This document shows positions 43,200 through 52,693 of a DNA stretch of 64,000 bases, in pieces. Each line of letters starts with the position of its first letter. The stretch's first letter is position 1. This stretch comes from CAMDHY01 sp046156265 (GTDB lineage Bacteria; Pseudomonadota; Alphaproteobacteria; Rhizobiales; Segnochrobactraceae): the NCBI RefSeq assembly GCF_046156265.1, contig NZ_JAWDIR010000048.1, forward strand, positions 147,038 through 211,037. The letters run 5' to 3'. The translations under genes were made by a program, and so were the position numbers. Below the pieces are notes generated by a model. The model had not been told where the DNA came from. It ran no database searches and saw only the letters and a list, made by a program, of their open reading frames with translations.

Positions 43200-46101
43200 G
43201 GGCGGCCTTCACGGCGGTGGCGAGCTGCTTCAGCGTGAACGGCTTCGGCAGGAAGCTGAAGCTCTCGTTGTCCGGCAGGTTGCGGGCGAACGCATCCTCG
43301 GCATAGCCGGAGACGAAGACGATCTTCAGGTCCGGCCGCGTCTTGCGCAGCTCGCGCAAGAGCGTCGGGCCGTCCATCTCCGGCATGACGACGTCGGAGA
43401 CGACGAGGTCCACCCGTCCGCCTGTCTCCACCATGATTCGCAACGCCTCGGCGCCGCTCGCCGCCTGGTGGACGGTGTAGCCGCGCGAGGTCAGCGCGCG
43501 GGCGGCGAAGGCACGCACCGCCTCCTCGTCCTCGACGAGCAGGATCGAGGCGGTACCGGTGAGGTCGGTCGCCGGCGGCGGCGCGGCGGACGGCGAGGCG
43601 GCGGGCGGCCGCGGTGCAGGCTCCCGATCGGCGGGGGTGGCCCCAAAGCCGTCGGCCGCTGCGCCGCGCTGAGCCTGCCGCTCAGGCGCCGTCTGCCGAT
43701 CGACGGGGTGCGGGGGATCCAGCGGAGCAGCTGCCAGTGTTTCGGTGCGAGCACGCACCGTCTCGGCCGGAGCCTCTGCCGCTGCCTCCTCCGCAACCGG
43801 CGCCTCGGACATCGCGTCAAACGACCGGCGCGAGGTCACGATCGACTGCTGCGGCGGCACCGGTGTCCGCGGCGGCCGCGGCGGCGCGAACTCCGCCTCG
43901 TCCCGCGCCGTCTCGCGCCCGCCGCCGAACGCCTCGGCAAGGCGGCGGGCGCCGGTGGCGTCGGCGACGGTGCGCGGCGCCTCGACCGGGCGCACCACTT
44001 CCGCGGCAGCGCGCGGGAACAGCACGCGGAACGTGGTGCCGGCGCCCTGGGTGCTCTCGACCGCGATCGCCCCGCCGGACTGCTTGACGATGCCGTAGAC
44101 GGTAGACAGCCCGAGGCCGGTGCCCTTGCCGACGTCCTTCGTCGTGAAGAACGGCTCGAAGATCTTGGCGCGCACCTCCGGCGACATGCCGGTGCCGGTG
44201 TCGGCGATCTCGATCATCACATAGTCGCCCGGCGCCAGCCCCTCCTGGCCGCCCTCCGAGGCGATGCGGAGAGCGTCGGCCGACGGCACGTTGGCGGTGC
44301 GCACCAGCAGGCGCCCGCCCTCCGGCATGGCGTCGCGGGCGTTGACCGCGAGGTTCAGCATCACCTGGTTCAGCTGGTTGACGTCGGCCATCACCGGCCA
44401 GAGGTCGCGGCCGTGGATGACCTTCAGCTCCACCGTCTCGCCGAGCAGGCGGCCGAGCAGAATGTTGAGGTCGGCGAGCACGTCGTTGATGACCACCCGC
44501 TCCGGCCGGAGCGTCTGCTGCCGCGAGAACGCCAGCAGTTGCCCGACCAGGCCGGCGGCCCGGTTGGCGTTCTGCTTGATGTTCATGATGTCCTGGAAGA
44601 ACGGGTCGTTCGGCCGGTGGCTCTGCAGCAGCAGGTCGGAGAAGCCGATGATCGCCGTCAGCATGTTGTTGAAGTCGTGGGCGACTCCGCCGGCGAGCTG
44701 GCCGATCGCCTGCATCTTCTGGCTCTGGGCGAACTGCTGCTCGAGCGCCCGCTGCTCGGTGGTGTCGAGGGCGTAGACGATCGCCGCCTCGTCGTCGCCG
44801 GAGGGCTGCGCATCCTGCACGGCCGAGAGGTAGAACCGCACGCTGCGGTCGGCGCGGTCGGCGAGGGTCGCCTCTACCGGGGCGATGGTGCTCTGGCCGG
44901 CGATCGCCTCGCCGAGCGCCTCGGCCAGACGGGCGCGGTCGCGCTCGGCGACGGAGGAGATCAGCAGCGGCCGCGGCTCGCCCGGCGAGCGCCGCACGAA
45001 GGCGCCGAACAGCCGGGCGAAGGGGGCGTTGGAGCGGCCGATGCGGCCGTCGCGGTCGACCGAGGCGATGGCGAGCGGCGTGTTGTTGAAGAAGCGCGAG
45101 AAGCGCACCTCCGCCGCCCGGAGCGATTCGGAGGTGTCCTCGCCGGCGGCGCGTGACAGCACCAGCGTCCGCGAATCCCCCGCCGCGCCCTGGGCTCCGA
45201 AGCCGACGCGGTGCAGGAGCCGCACCGGCAGCGCCTGGCCATCGCGGCGGACGAGGTCGACCTCCACCGTCTCGGTGCGGGTGTCGCCGGGGCGGCCGGT
45301 GAGGCCGGTGAGCAGCGCCGTGCCGTCACCCCCGACGATGTCGCGCAGGCCGATGTGGCCGGGATCGACGGCGGCGAGGTCGTAGCCGAGCCACTCGGCG
45401 AGCGTGGCGTTGAGGTAGACGATGCGCCCGGCCGGGTCGGCCGAGAAGAAGCCCGCCGGGGCGTGGTCGAGGAAATCGATAGCGTTCTGCAGGTCGAGGA
45501 AGCTCGTCTCTTGCTCGCGCCGTTCGGAGGTGACGTCGGCGATCCGCCAGATGCGGCGCTCGCCGCCGAGCGGGCGCACCGACATGCGGTACCAGCGCGC
45601 CCCGCCGCCGGGGCGGCCGATCGGGTGCGTGAGGCGCACCTCCTCCTCGACGATGGTGCCCTCCTGCGCCGCCTTGGCGAGGCGGAACAGCGTCTCGGAC
45701 GCCTCGGGAATGCCGGCGAGCAGCCGCTCGGGTCCGGCGACATCGCCGCGGCCCTCGAGGTCGGCGTCGGCGAGCACCCTGTAGGCGCTGTTGGCGAGCA
45801 GGCTGTCGCCATTGGCGCTGGCGACCAGCACCGCCTCTGGCAGGGCGTCGAGGATGGAGGAATCGATCGCCTCGTCGCCGCCGTGCGCCTCGCCGAAGCG
45901 CATCAGGCCGGCGACCAGCGCCAGCACGGCGAAGACGCCGACGACGGCCAGCGCTCCCAGCACGTAGACGAGGTAGGCCTCGATCTCGCCCGGCGACAGC
46001 ACGGCGAGCGCGCCCGTCCCGACCGCCAGAAGCACGGCGAGTAGCACTGCCAGCAGTCCGCCGCCCCGCCCTCTCCGTCTGCCGCGCCGGGTGTCGACCA
46101 C
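43174..46101 (-). CDS. cckA: CckA hybrid histidine kinase
   Basis: The 975-residue protein has two N-terminal membrane segments (about 15-36 and 44-66) and PAS-like regions (about 85-190 and 210-310, a third about 335-440). H-box GGVAHDFNNMLTAIIGFSDL has H475. ATP-binding boxes (DTGTGMSPEV, GKGTGLGLSTVYGIV) and a C-terminal receiver domain with LVVSDVVMPEMDG follow. A Pro/Ala-rich linker separates kinase and receiver. In alphaproteobacteria CckA phosphorylates ChpT to control CtrA and cell cycle and motility. The last 26 bp overlap ycaQ. The upstream fliO is divergent. Confidence 0.95.
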   Translation of the reverse strand: MVDTRRGRRRGRGGGLLAVLLAVLLAVGTGALAVLSPGEIEAYLVYVLGALAVVGVFAVLALVAGLMRFGEAHGGDEAIDSSILDALPEAVLVASANGDSLLANSAYRVLADADLEGRGDVAGPERLLAGIPEASETLFRLAKAAQEGTIVEEEVRLTHPIGRPGGGARWYRMSVRPLGGERRIWRIADVTSERREQETSFLDLQNAIDFLDHAPAGFFSADPAGRIVYLNATLAEWLGYDLAAVDPGHIGLRDIVGGDGTALLTGLTGRPGDTRTETVEVDLVRRDGQALPVRLLHRVGFGAQGAAGDSRTLVLSRAAGEDTSESLRAAEVRFSRFFNNTPLAIASVDRDGRIGRSNAPFARLFGAFVRRSPGEPRPLLISSVAERDRARLAEALGEAIAGQSTIAPVEATLADRADRSVRFYLSAVQDAQPSGDDEAAIVYALDTTEQRALEQQFAQSQKMQAIGQLAGGVAHDFNNMLTAIIGFSDLLLQSHRPNDPFFQDIMNIKQNANRAAGLVGQLLAFSRQQTLRPERVVINDVLADLNILLGRLLGETVELKVIHGRDLWPVMADVNQLNQVMLNLAVNARDAMPEGGRLLVRTANVPSADALRIASEGGQEGLAPGDYVMIEIADTGTGMSPEVRAKIFEPFFTTKDVGKGTGLGLSTVYGIVKQSGGAIAVESTQGAGTTFRVLFPRAAAEVVRPVEAPRTVADATGARRLAEAFGGGRETARDEAEFAPPRPPRTPVPPQQSIVTSRRSFDAMSEAPVAEEAAAEAPAETVRARTETLAAAPLDPPHPVDRQTAPERQAQRGAAADGFGATPADREPAPRPPAASPSAAPPPATDLTGTASILLVEDEEAVRAFAARALTSRGYTVHQAASGAEALRIMVETGGRVDLVVSDVVMPEMDGPTLLRELRKTRPDLKIVFVSGYAEDAFARNLPDNESFSFLPKPFTLKQLATAVKAALSEPPPVR

Positions 46102-46257
46102 CTGCCCCTCCCGAGCCCGCCGTCACATACGGGCGCGGAGTGCGCGCGCGGACCGTCGGCGTCGGCACGCCGCTGAAGGTCGCGTTCCGCAACCCCGTTT
46201 CGTAATGCCCGACGCGGCGTTTACAATCCCTTATCTTCCACCTGCAAGGGGACCCGC

Positions 46258-47001
46258 ATGACGGTCTGGCTTCAAGACGCCCTCGGTCTCGACCCCTTGC
46301 TCGCTCGCGGGTTGCAACTCGTCCTCGCCTTCGCCTTCGTCGTCGCGGCGATCTTCGTCGTCTTCGCGGTGCTCAGAAAGCGGGCGCGCGGGCGCGACGC
46401 CGGTCCACGCACGCCGCAGCGCCGGCTCGGGCTCGTCGAGGCGCTCAGCGTCGACGACACCCGGCGGCTAGTGCTGGTGCGGCGCGACGGCGTCGAGCAC
46501 CTGCTGCTGATCGGCGGGCCGAGCGACGTCGTCGTCGAGACGGCGATCAACCGCGCGGCGGCACGCCCCGCCGCTGCCCCCGCCACTCCGCGACCGCCAG
46601 TGGCCGCCGATGTACCGCCACAGGTCGCCCCGGAGCCGCCCATCGCGGCCGCCCCGCCCGCTCCCGTCGCGCGCCAGCCGGACCCGCCGCCCGCCGCGCC
46701 GCCGCCGGGCCCGCCGGTCACTGTGGCGCCGAGGCCACCGGAGCCGGCTGCGCCCGCCTACGCGCCGCCGGTACCGGCCGCTTCCGAACCCGCCCCCTTG
46801 CGGCTTTCGCCGGAACGGCCGACCCCACCCGCGCCGCGGCCGGCGGCCTCCCTCGACGTTCGACCGGTGCGGCCCTCGGCACCGGCGGTCGAACCGGCCA
46901 CGGCGCCGCGGCCGCCCGTGCGCGATGCACCGGTGCCGCGCCTCGACCGCGATGCCGATCCGCGACCGACGGACGGGGTCATTCGGCCGGAGCGGCGCTG
47001 A
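46258..47001 (+). CDS. fliO: FliO-like flagellar biosynthesis protein with Pro-rich tail
   Basis: The 247-residue protein has one N-terminal membrane segment (GLQLVLAFAFVVAAIFVVFAVL), then LGLVEALSVDDTRRLVLVRRDGVEHLLLIGGPSDVVVE. That segment is the FliO core, which assists FliP assembly in the flagellar export gate. The last about 150 residues are Pro/Ala-rich and probably disordered. GGGGAC lies 3 bp upstream of the ATG at 46258. It is divergent from cckA; cckA-fliO adjacency is known in the order. The end overlaps the convergent peroxidase gene by 23 bp. Confidence 0.82.
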   Translation: MTVWLQDALGLDPLLARGLQLVLAFAFVVAAIFVVFAVLRKRARGRDAGPRTPQRRLGLVEALSVDDTRRLVLVRRDGVEHLLLIGGPSDVVVETAINRAAARPAAAPATPRPPVAADVPPQVAPEPPIAAAPPAPVARQPDPPPAAPPPGPPVTVAPRPPEPAAPAYAPPVPAASEPAPLRLSPERPTPPAPRPAASLDVRPVRPSAPAVEPATAPRPPVRDAPVPRLDRDADPRPTDGVIRPERR

Positions 47002-48163
47002 CCGGAACCGTCGGCGTCTCGCCCAGCGCCTCGAGGAACGCCACGAGGTCGGCGACATCGCCCTCGTCGACCGCGAACGGAATGATCAGCGGCGACAGCC
47101 CCGCGTGGGCAGCGCCGCCCGCCGCGTAGTAGCGCACGACGTCGGCGAGGGTGCGGATCGAGCCGTCGTGCATGTAGGGGGGCGTGCGCGCCACCGCGCG
47201 CAGGCCGGGCGTGCGCACGCGGAACCGGTCGACCGCCGCGCCGGTGACGGCGATGCGGCCCTGCGAGGGGCGCACACCGTCGGGGAACGGCCGTCGCATT
47301 CGGCGCGCCGCGATGCCGGTGTCGTGGAAGCGCCCGTCCCGGAAGTCGCCGTCGACGAGGTGGCACGCCGAACAGCCGGCCCTGCCGCGAAAGAGCGTGA
47401 GGCCGCGCCGGGCGGCGGGCGACAGGGCCGCCGGATCACCTGCCTGGAAGCGGTCGAAGGGAGAGGGTTCCGGCGTCAGGGATCGCAGATAGGCGCCGAG
47501 CGCCGCGACGACGCGCGCTTCCGTCGGGCCACCGCCGAAGGCCGCCTCGAAGTCTGAAACGGTCGCCCGATCCGCCGCCAGCCGCGCGGCGACCGCGGCG
47601 AGCGACGGGTTCGCCATCTCGTTTGCGGCGAGCAGCGGCACCGCGATCTGTGCTGCGAGCGTCGGCGCCGCCCCGTCGTGGCGGAACGGTCCGCGGCGGG
47701 CGAGACCGAGGAGGCTTGGCGCATTGGTGGCTAGCAGCTTGCCGTCCCGTCCGCGCTGCCGCGCGACGCCCGGCTCGGCGAAGGCGGCATCCGGCCGGTG
47801 GCAGGACGCGCACGAAAAGCGGCCGTCTGGCGACAGCCGGGGATCGGAGAACAGCGCCGCACCGAGGGCGACGACTGCCGGCGAAGCGCCGGACGCGTCG
47901 ATCCTTGCGGACGCGGCGATCTCGCCGGCCGCATCGATCTCGGCGGCCGATGGCGCCGGGCCGGGCACCGGAGCGAGGCACATCGCCAGAGCCACGCACA
48001 GGATCGGAGTGAGCGGGCGACCGAGACGCCGTGCGAGATCCCGAACCAGCGCTCGAACGCGAATCAGGCTCGGGCGTGGGCCCCGGACGCGTCCGGAACA
48101 GCCGGCACGTGCGAGTGCACCAGTGTCGATTGGCCCGGCGGTCAAGGGTGGTGGTGGGCTCAC
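46979..48163 (-). CDS. Diheme cytochrome c peroxidase / MauG-family protein
   Basis: Two heme motifs, CASCH (about 118-122) and CSACH (about 264-268), define a diheme bacterial peroxidase fold. Nearby are FSDPRLSPDGRFSCASCHRPDAAFAE, NAPSLLGLARRGPFRHDGAA and TPPYMHDGSIRTLADVVRYYA, typical of the CcpA/MauG family. A hydrophobic stretch LTPILCVALAMCLAPV before the first heme acts as an export signal. The start is uncertain: GTG 48163 gives 394 residues with a long arginine-rich N-terminus, and no later start keeps the signal. It would reduce hydrogen peroxide or oxidise a partner in the periplasm. Confidence 0.85.
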   Translation of the reverse strand: MSPPPPLTAGPIDTGALARAGCSGRVRGPRPSLIRVRALVRDLARRLGRPLTPILCVALAMCLAPVPGPAPSAAEIDAAGEIAASARIDASGASPAVVALGAALFSDPRLSPDGRFSCASCHRPDAAFAEPGVARQRGRDGKLLATNAPSLLGLARRGPFRHDGAAPTLAAQIAVPLLAANEMANPSLAAVAARLAADRATVSDFEAAFGGGPTEARVVAALGAYLRSLTPEPSPFDRFQAGDPAALSPAARRGLTLFRGRAGCSACHLVDGDFRDGRFHDTGIAARRMRRPFPDGVRPSQGRIAVTGAAVDRFRVRTPGLRAVARTPPYMHDGSIRTLADVVRYYAAGGAAHAGLSPLIIPFAVDEGDVADLVAFLEALGETPTVPVSAAPAE

Positions 48164-48366
48164 CGTGGCACCCCGATGATCGCCCGCGGGGCGCCGGCGA
48201 CGTGTCGACCCGGCGTTTGGGGCCGGGCGCCGCAACAGTGCCGGCACGGGCCGCCCGGAGTCCATGGGGCCGCATGCGGGCGACGCACACGGGGCACCCG
48301 TCGCGCCCTCCGCCGGCGCGGCCCAGTCCCTCGTGCGCCCCGGCCGTCGAGGCCGGCGCGGTGGCC

Positions 48367-48783
<417 letters not shown>

Positions 48784-49002
48784 GGTGCTCCTCGACTCCG
48801 CCTCGTGGCGCCGCCCTTATAGCGATGCGCCCCCGCCGGGACAACGGCCTGTGGTGATCGCGTTTGCCCGGCTCGTTCGCGACTGGCATTCGGCCGGACG
48901 ATACAGGCCGGGCCGTCGCCCGCCGCTCGCCTCGACACGCCGCAGAGCCTGGTTTAGGGAAGCGCAGGCCCCGCGACGGCGGGCTCCTCACGACAGGGCG
49001 TC

Positions 49003-50019
49003 ATGGACCGACCTCCTCCCCGCATCGCCGTCGTCGTCCTCGGAATGCACCGGAGCGGCACGTCGGCGCTGACGCGGGCCTTGTCGCTCGCCGGCCTCGC
49101 CCTGCCCCCGGACACCGGTCGCGTCTGGGAATCGCGCACGATCATCGGCATCGACAACCGCATCCTCACCCGTTTCGGCCTCGACTGGTTCGCGCCGGGA
49201 GAGGTGCCCGCCGAGCGCCTCGTCGGCCCGGAGTTCGCCGACCTGCGCCGGGAGGCGGTGACGGCGCTCGGCACGCTGTTCGGGCCCTCCGGCCATTTCA
49301 TCGTCAAGGAGCCGCGGATGGCGCGCCTCGTCCCGTTCTGGGACCTCGCGCTGCGCGAGTTCGGCGCCGAGCCGCGCTACGTGCTGGCCGTGCGCAGTCC
49401 GTCCGACGTCGCGAGTTCGCTCGCCGCCCGCAACGACATGGACGCGGCGACTGCGCTCACCCTGTGGACCGACCACGTCGCTGCGGCGGAGCGCGACACG
49501 CGCGGGCGCCCGCGCGCCGTCTCCGACTACGGCATGCTGCTGCGCGACAAGTCGCGCGAGGTCGAACGCCTAGTCGCGGCGCTGGCGCTGCCGCTTCCCG
49601 CTCTCGGCGCGGCCGAGCGCGCGGAGATCGACGCGTTCGTCAGCGACGACGGCGACCACGTCCGCTCGGACCCGCGGGAGGTGCTGGCGACCGGCGTCGC
49701 CTCGGTGGCGGCAGCGGTGCTCTATGCCCGCATGACCGGTGACCCCGGCTCGGAGGCCGCGGTGCGCACTCTCGCCGGGCACCTCGACCGCTGTGCGGCC
49801 ATCCCGGCGATGGCGGCCCTCGGCCCGGACGCGCCGCAGCCGCTGGCCGCACCGCGCCCCCTCAGGACCGGCCGCCGGCAGAAGGCCGAGGGTAGCGAGG
49901 CACCGGCAGGGCGCCGGAAGCGTCGCGACCGGACGGCGGCGGCGTCCGGCCGCGGCTGGCCGGCCGGCCTGATGGCGACCGTCGGCCGCCTGTTCGGCTT
50001 CGGGCGAAAGTCCCGCTAA
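49003..50019 (+). CDS. Sulfotransferase-family protein 1 of the 49-53 kb cluster
   Basis: The 338-residue protein begins IAVVVLGMHRSGTSALTRALSLAGLAL; GMHRSGTS is the P-loop of the sulfotransferase fold. EPRMARLVPFWDLAL and YVLAVRSPSDVASSLAARN (3'-phosphate-binding region) follow. The C-terminus is basic and low-complexity. The acceptor is unknown; sulfated surface polysaccharides or lipids are plausible. It lies 117 bp upstream of a MoxR ATPase on the same strand. A neighbouring gene of the same fold follows MoxR. Confidence 0.8.
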   Translation: MDRPPPRIAVVVLGMHRSGTSALTRALSLAGLALPPDTGRVWESRTIIGIDNRILTRFGLDWFAPGEVPAERLVGPEFADLRREAVTALGTLFGPSGHFIVKEPRMARLVPFWDLALREFGAEPRYVLAVRSPSDVASSLAARNDMDAATALTLWTDHVAAAERDTRGRPRAVSDYGMLLRDKSREVERLVAALALPLPALGAAERAEIDAFVSDDGDHVRSDPREVLATGVASVAAAVLYARMTGDPGSEAAVRTLAGHLDRCAAIPAMAALGPDAPQPLAAPRPLRTGRRQKAEGSEAPAGRRKRRDRTAAASGRGWPAGLMATVGRLFGFGRKSR

Positions 50020-50136
50020 AAGCAAGAAAGTCCCGCTAGAGAAGACCGCGGCGCCCGTCGGGCGTCGCACCGCAGCCGGACCGCCACGGTGGCCCGGCGC
50101 CCGAGCGCCCGACCGGACGAAGCCGCGAGCCCGCCC

Positions 50137-50994
50137 ATGACGTTTCGTAGTTCCAAGTCTTATGTCGCCACCGACGACCTCAGGGTCGCCGTCAACGCCG
50201 CGATCACGCTGGAACGGCCGCTGCTGGTGAAGGGCGAGCCCGGCACCGGCAAGACGGTGCTCGCCCGCGAGGTTGCGAGCGCCCTCGGGGCGCCGCTGAT
50301 CGAGTGGCACGTCAAGTCGACCACGCGCGCCCAGCAGGGCCTCTACGAGTACGACGCCGTGGCGCGCCTGCGCGACGGCCAGCTCGGCGACCCGCGCGTC
50401 TCCGACATCGCCAACTACATCCGCAAGGGCAAGCTGTGGGAGGCGTTCGAGGCCCCCGTGCGCCCGGTCCTCCTCATCGACGAGATCGACAAGGCCGACA
50501 TCGAGTTCCCGAACGACCTCCTGCAGGAGCTCGATCGCATGGAGTTCCACGTCTACGAAACCGGCGAGACGGTGCGGGCGGCGGTCCGGCCGGTGGTCTT
50601 CATCACCTCCAACAACGAGAAGGAGCTGCCGGACGCCTTCCTGCGCCGCTGCTTCTTCCACTACATCCGCTTCCCCGACCCGGAGACGATGCAGGCGATC
50701 GTCGACGTCCACTTCCCCGGACTGAAGAAGCGGCTTTTGTCGGAGGCGCTCGCCGTCTTCTACGACCTGCGCGAGGTGCCGGGCCTGAAGAAGAAGCCGT
50801 CCACCTCGGAATTCCTCGACTGGCTGCGCCTGCTCGTCGCCGAGGACGTGTCGCCGGAGACGCTCCGGGCCCGCGACCCGCGCAAGCTCATCCCGCCCCT
50901 CGCCGGCGCCCTCGTCAAGAACGAGCAGGACGTCCACGTGCTCGAGCGTCTCGCCTTCATCGCCGGCCGCGACGGGGGGCGTACCGACCGCTGA
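50137..50994 (+). CDS. MoxR-type AAA+ ATPase
   Basis: The 285-residue AAA+ protein has Walker A VKGEPGTGKTVLAREVA, Walker B VLLIDEIDKAD and sensor FITSNNEKELPDAFLRRC. FHYIRFPDPETMQAIVDVHFP belongs to the C-terminal helical part. These match MoxR/CoxD-like ATPases. Such proteins usually pair with a VWA-domain protein (CoxE) and help mature metalloenzymes. Here no VWA gene follows; a sulfotransferase gene starts 20 bp downstream. The ATG is at 50137; the frame extends to a GTG at 50089 but the longer start is less likely. The client is unknown. Confidence 0.88.
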   Translation: MTFRSSKSYVATDDLRVAVNAAITLERPLLVKGEPGTGKTVLAREVASALGAPLIEWHVKSTTRAQQGLYEYDAVARLRDGQLGDPRVSDIANYIRKGKLWEAFEAPVRPVLLIDEIDKADIEFPNDLLQELDRMEFHVYETGETVRAAVRPVVFITSNNEKELPDAFLRRCFFHYIRFPDPETMQAIVDVHFPGLKKRLLSEALAVFYDLREVPGLKKKPSTSEFLDWLRLLVAEDVSPETLRARDPRKLIPPLAGALVKNEQDVHVLERLAFIAGRDGGRTDR

Positions 50995-51014
50995 GTGCGG
51001 CCGGGCGGACCCGA

Positions 51015-52010
51015 ATGCTGCGCGACATCGTCTTCCTGCACGTTCCGAAGACCGGCGGCAGCGCCGTGCGCACCGCCCTCGTCCGCGGCTGTGGCGACCG
51101 GCGCGTGCTCTACGACTACGGGGCCGAGGAGAAGCAGACGACGCCGGCCCTGCGCGACGCCCTCTATCGTGACGGCTTCACCGGTGACGGCGTCGGCCTG
51201 CGCCGCCACTTCGGCGACCGTCGCGGCCTGCTGCTGATCGGCCACTTCCACGCCGACAAATACTGGGACGCCTTCCACCCGGACTCGTTCGTCACCTTCC
51301 TGCGCGATCCGATCGACCGGCTGATCTCCGAGTACAACCACTATGTCGAGCGCTACGGCGCCGAGCTCGAGCTCGAGGCGTTCATCGAGACGACGCGCTT
51401 CAGCCGCCACGTCTCCGACCTCTTCCGCGGCGTCGACCCGGCCGAGTTCGGCTTCGTCGGCTTCACCGACACCTTCGAGGACGACCTGCGGGCCTTGTCG
51501 GAAAAGGTCGGCCACCCGCTGTCCGCTTTGCGCGAGAACGAGGGCACCTACGCGCCCGGCCTGCGCGAGAAGGCGGAGGACCCGGTGTTCCGCAAGCAGG
51601 TCCGCCGCTTCGTCTCCGTCGACCACGCGGTCTACCGGCGCCTGCGCAACCGTTACGACAAGCTGCGCGCCCGCCGGCTCGCCGGCCTTGCCGAGGCAGA
51701 GGGCTACCGCGGCCGGGTGCGGCTCGCGCCGGGCGGCCGCCTCGTCGGCTATGCCGTGCATCGCGCCGTCGAGGCGATCCTCGAACTCGAGGTCCACGCC
51801 GGCGGCCGCCTGGTCACCCGCGTCCAGGCCGACCGCTTCCGGCCGTGGCTGAAGTCGAGCGGGCGGAGCCGCTCCGGCGTCGCCGGCTTCGACGTGCCGC
51901 TGCGCCGGCTCCTGCTCGCCGCCGGCCGCCCGTTCCTGCCGGCCACCGCCTCGGTACGCATCGCCGGCACCGACATCGAGCTGCCCGGCTCGCCGGTGCG
52001 GCTGCGATGA
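51015..52010 (+). CDS. Sulfotransferase-family protein 2 of the 49-53 kb cluster
   Basis: The 331-residue protein begins DIVFLHVPKTGGSAVRTALV; PKTGGSA is the phosphosulfate-binding loop of the Sulfotransfer_2 group. FVTFLRDPIDRLISEYNHYVERYG is the 3'-phosphate-binding region. The C-terminal 90 residues have a beta-rich extension with no recognised domain. It follows MoxR by 20 bp and is probably co-transcribed. The acceptor is unknown. It differs from the other sulfotransferases here in length and in the extension, so it is not a recent tandem copy. Confidence 0.82.
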   Translation: MLRDIVFLHVPKTGGSAVRTALVRGCGDRRVLYDYGAEEKQTTPALRDALYRDGFTGDGVGLRRHFGDRRGLLLIGHFHADKYWDAFHPDSFVTFLRDPIDRLISEYNHYVERYGAELELEAFIETTRFSRHVSDLFRGVDPAEFGFVGFTDTFEDDLRALSEKVGHPLSALRENEGTYAPGLREKAEDPVFRKQVRRFVSVDHAVYRRLRNRYDKLRARRLAGLAEAEGYRGRVRLAPGGRLVGYAVHRAVEAILELEVHAGGRLVTRVQADRFRPWLKSSGRSRSGVAGFDVPLRRLLLAAGRPFLPATASVRIAGTDIELPGSPVRLR

Positions 52011-52134
52011 CCGCGCACAGGCGTGCCGCCGGCGCCGTGGACTGGACAGCGCCGGCGCCGGCTGCGACCGTGCGCCCGCCCGAGCGTCTGACCAGGCGAT
52101 TCCGGCCGATCGTCGCTTTTCTGGGAGGGCGCGC

Positions 52135-52680
52135 ATGCCGCGGCTGATGCTTCTGCGCCACGCCAAGTCGTCGTGGGACGCGGCCGGGGTGAAGGACTTC
52201 GACCGGCCGCTCAACGCCCGCGGCCGCCACGCCGCGCCGCTGATGGGCCGCCACATGGCCGCCCACGCTCTCCTGCCGGACCGCATCGTCTGCTCGACCG
52301 CTCGCCGCACGCGTGAGACCCTCTCCGGCCTGATGGCGCATTTCGACAACGACCTCGACATCCGCATGACCCGCGATCTCTACGAGAGCGGCCGCGGCGA
52401 CTATCTCGACGTCATCCGCGCCTATGGCGCCACCGCCCGCCAACTGCTCGTCATCGGCCACAATCCGGCGATGCAGGAGGTCGCGGTCGACCTCGTCGGC
52501 GCCGGCAACCCCGTGCTGATCGAGGCGATCGCCGCCGACTATCCGACGGCGGCGCTGGCCGTCATCGACTTCCCCGAGAAGAAGTGGTCGGAGATCGCCC
52601 CGCGCGGCGGGCGGATCGTCGCCTTCTTCCGCCCGCGCGAGCTGGAAGTGGTCGACCCCGACGGCAGCGTCGACGAGTGA
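52135..52680 (+). CDS. SixA-type histidine phosphatase
   Basis: The 181-residue protein begins MPRLMLLRHAKSSWDAAGVKDFDRPLNARG, the RHxx-type histidine phosphatase motif of the SixA branch. LLVIGHNPAMQEVAVDLVG carries the second catalytic His. In E. coli SixA dephosphorylates a phosphohistidine; this branch also covers small metabolite phosphatases, so the substrate is open. GGGAGG precedes the ATG at 52135. It is on the same strand as the sulfotransferase 125 bp upstream. Confidence 0.88.
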   Translation: MPRLMLLRHAKSSWDAAGVKDFDRPLNARGRHAAPLMGRHMAAHALLPDRIVCSTARRTRETLSGLMAHFDNDLDIRMTRDLYESGRGDYLDVIRAYGATARQLLVIGHNPAMQEVAVDLVGAGNPVLIEAIAADYPTAALAVIDFPEKKWSEIAPRGGRIVAFFRPRELEVVDPDGSVDE

Positions 52681-52693
52681 GGACGCCGGCCGC

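Noticed and set aside
50994..51015. A VWA-domain partner gene after MoxR
   Set aside because: Only 20 bp separate MoxR from the next gene, and no VWA pattern is seen in any frame nearby.
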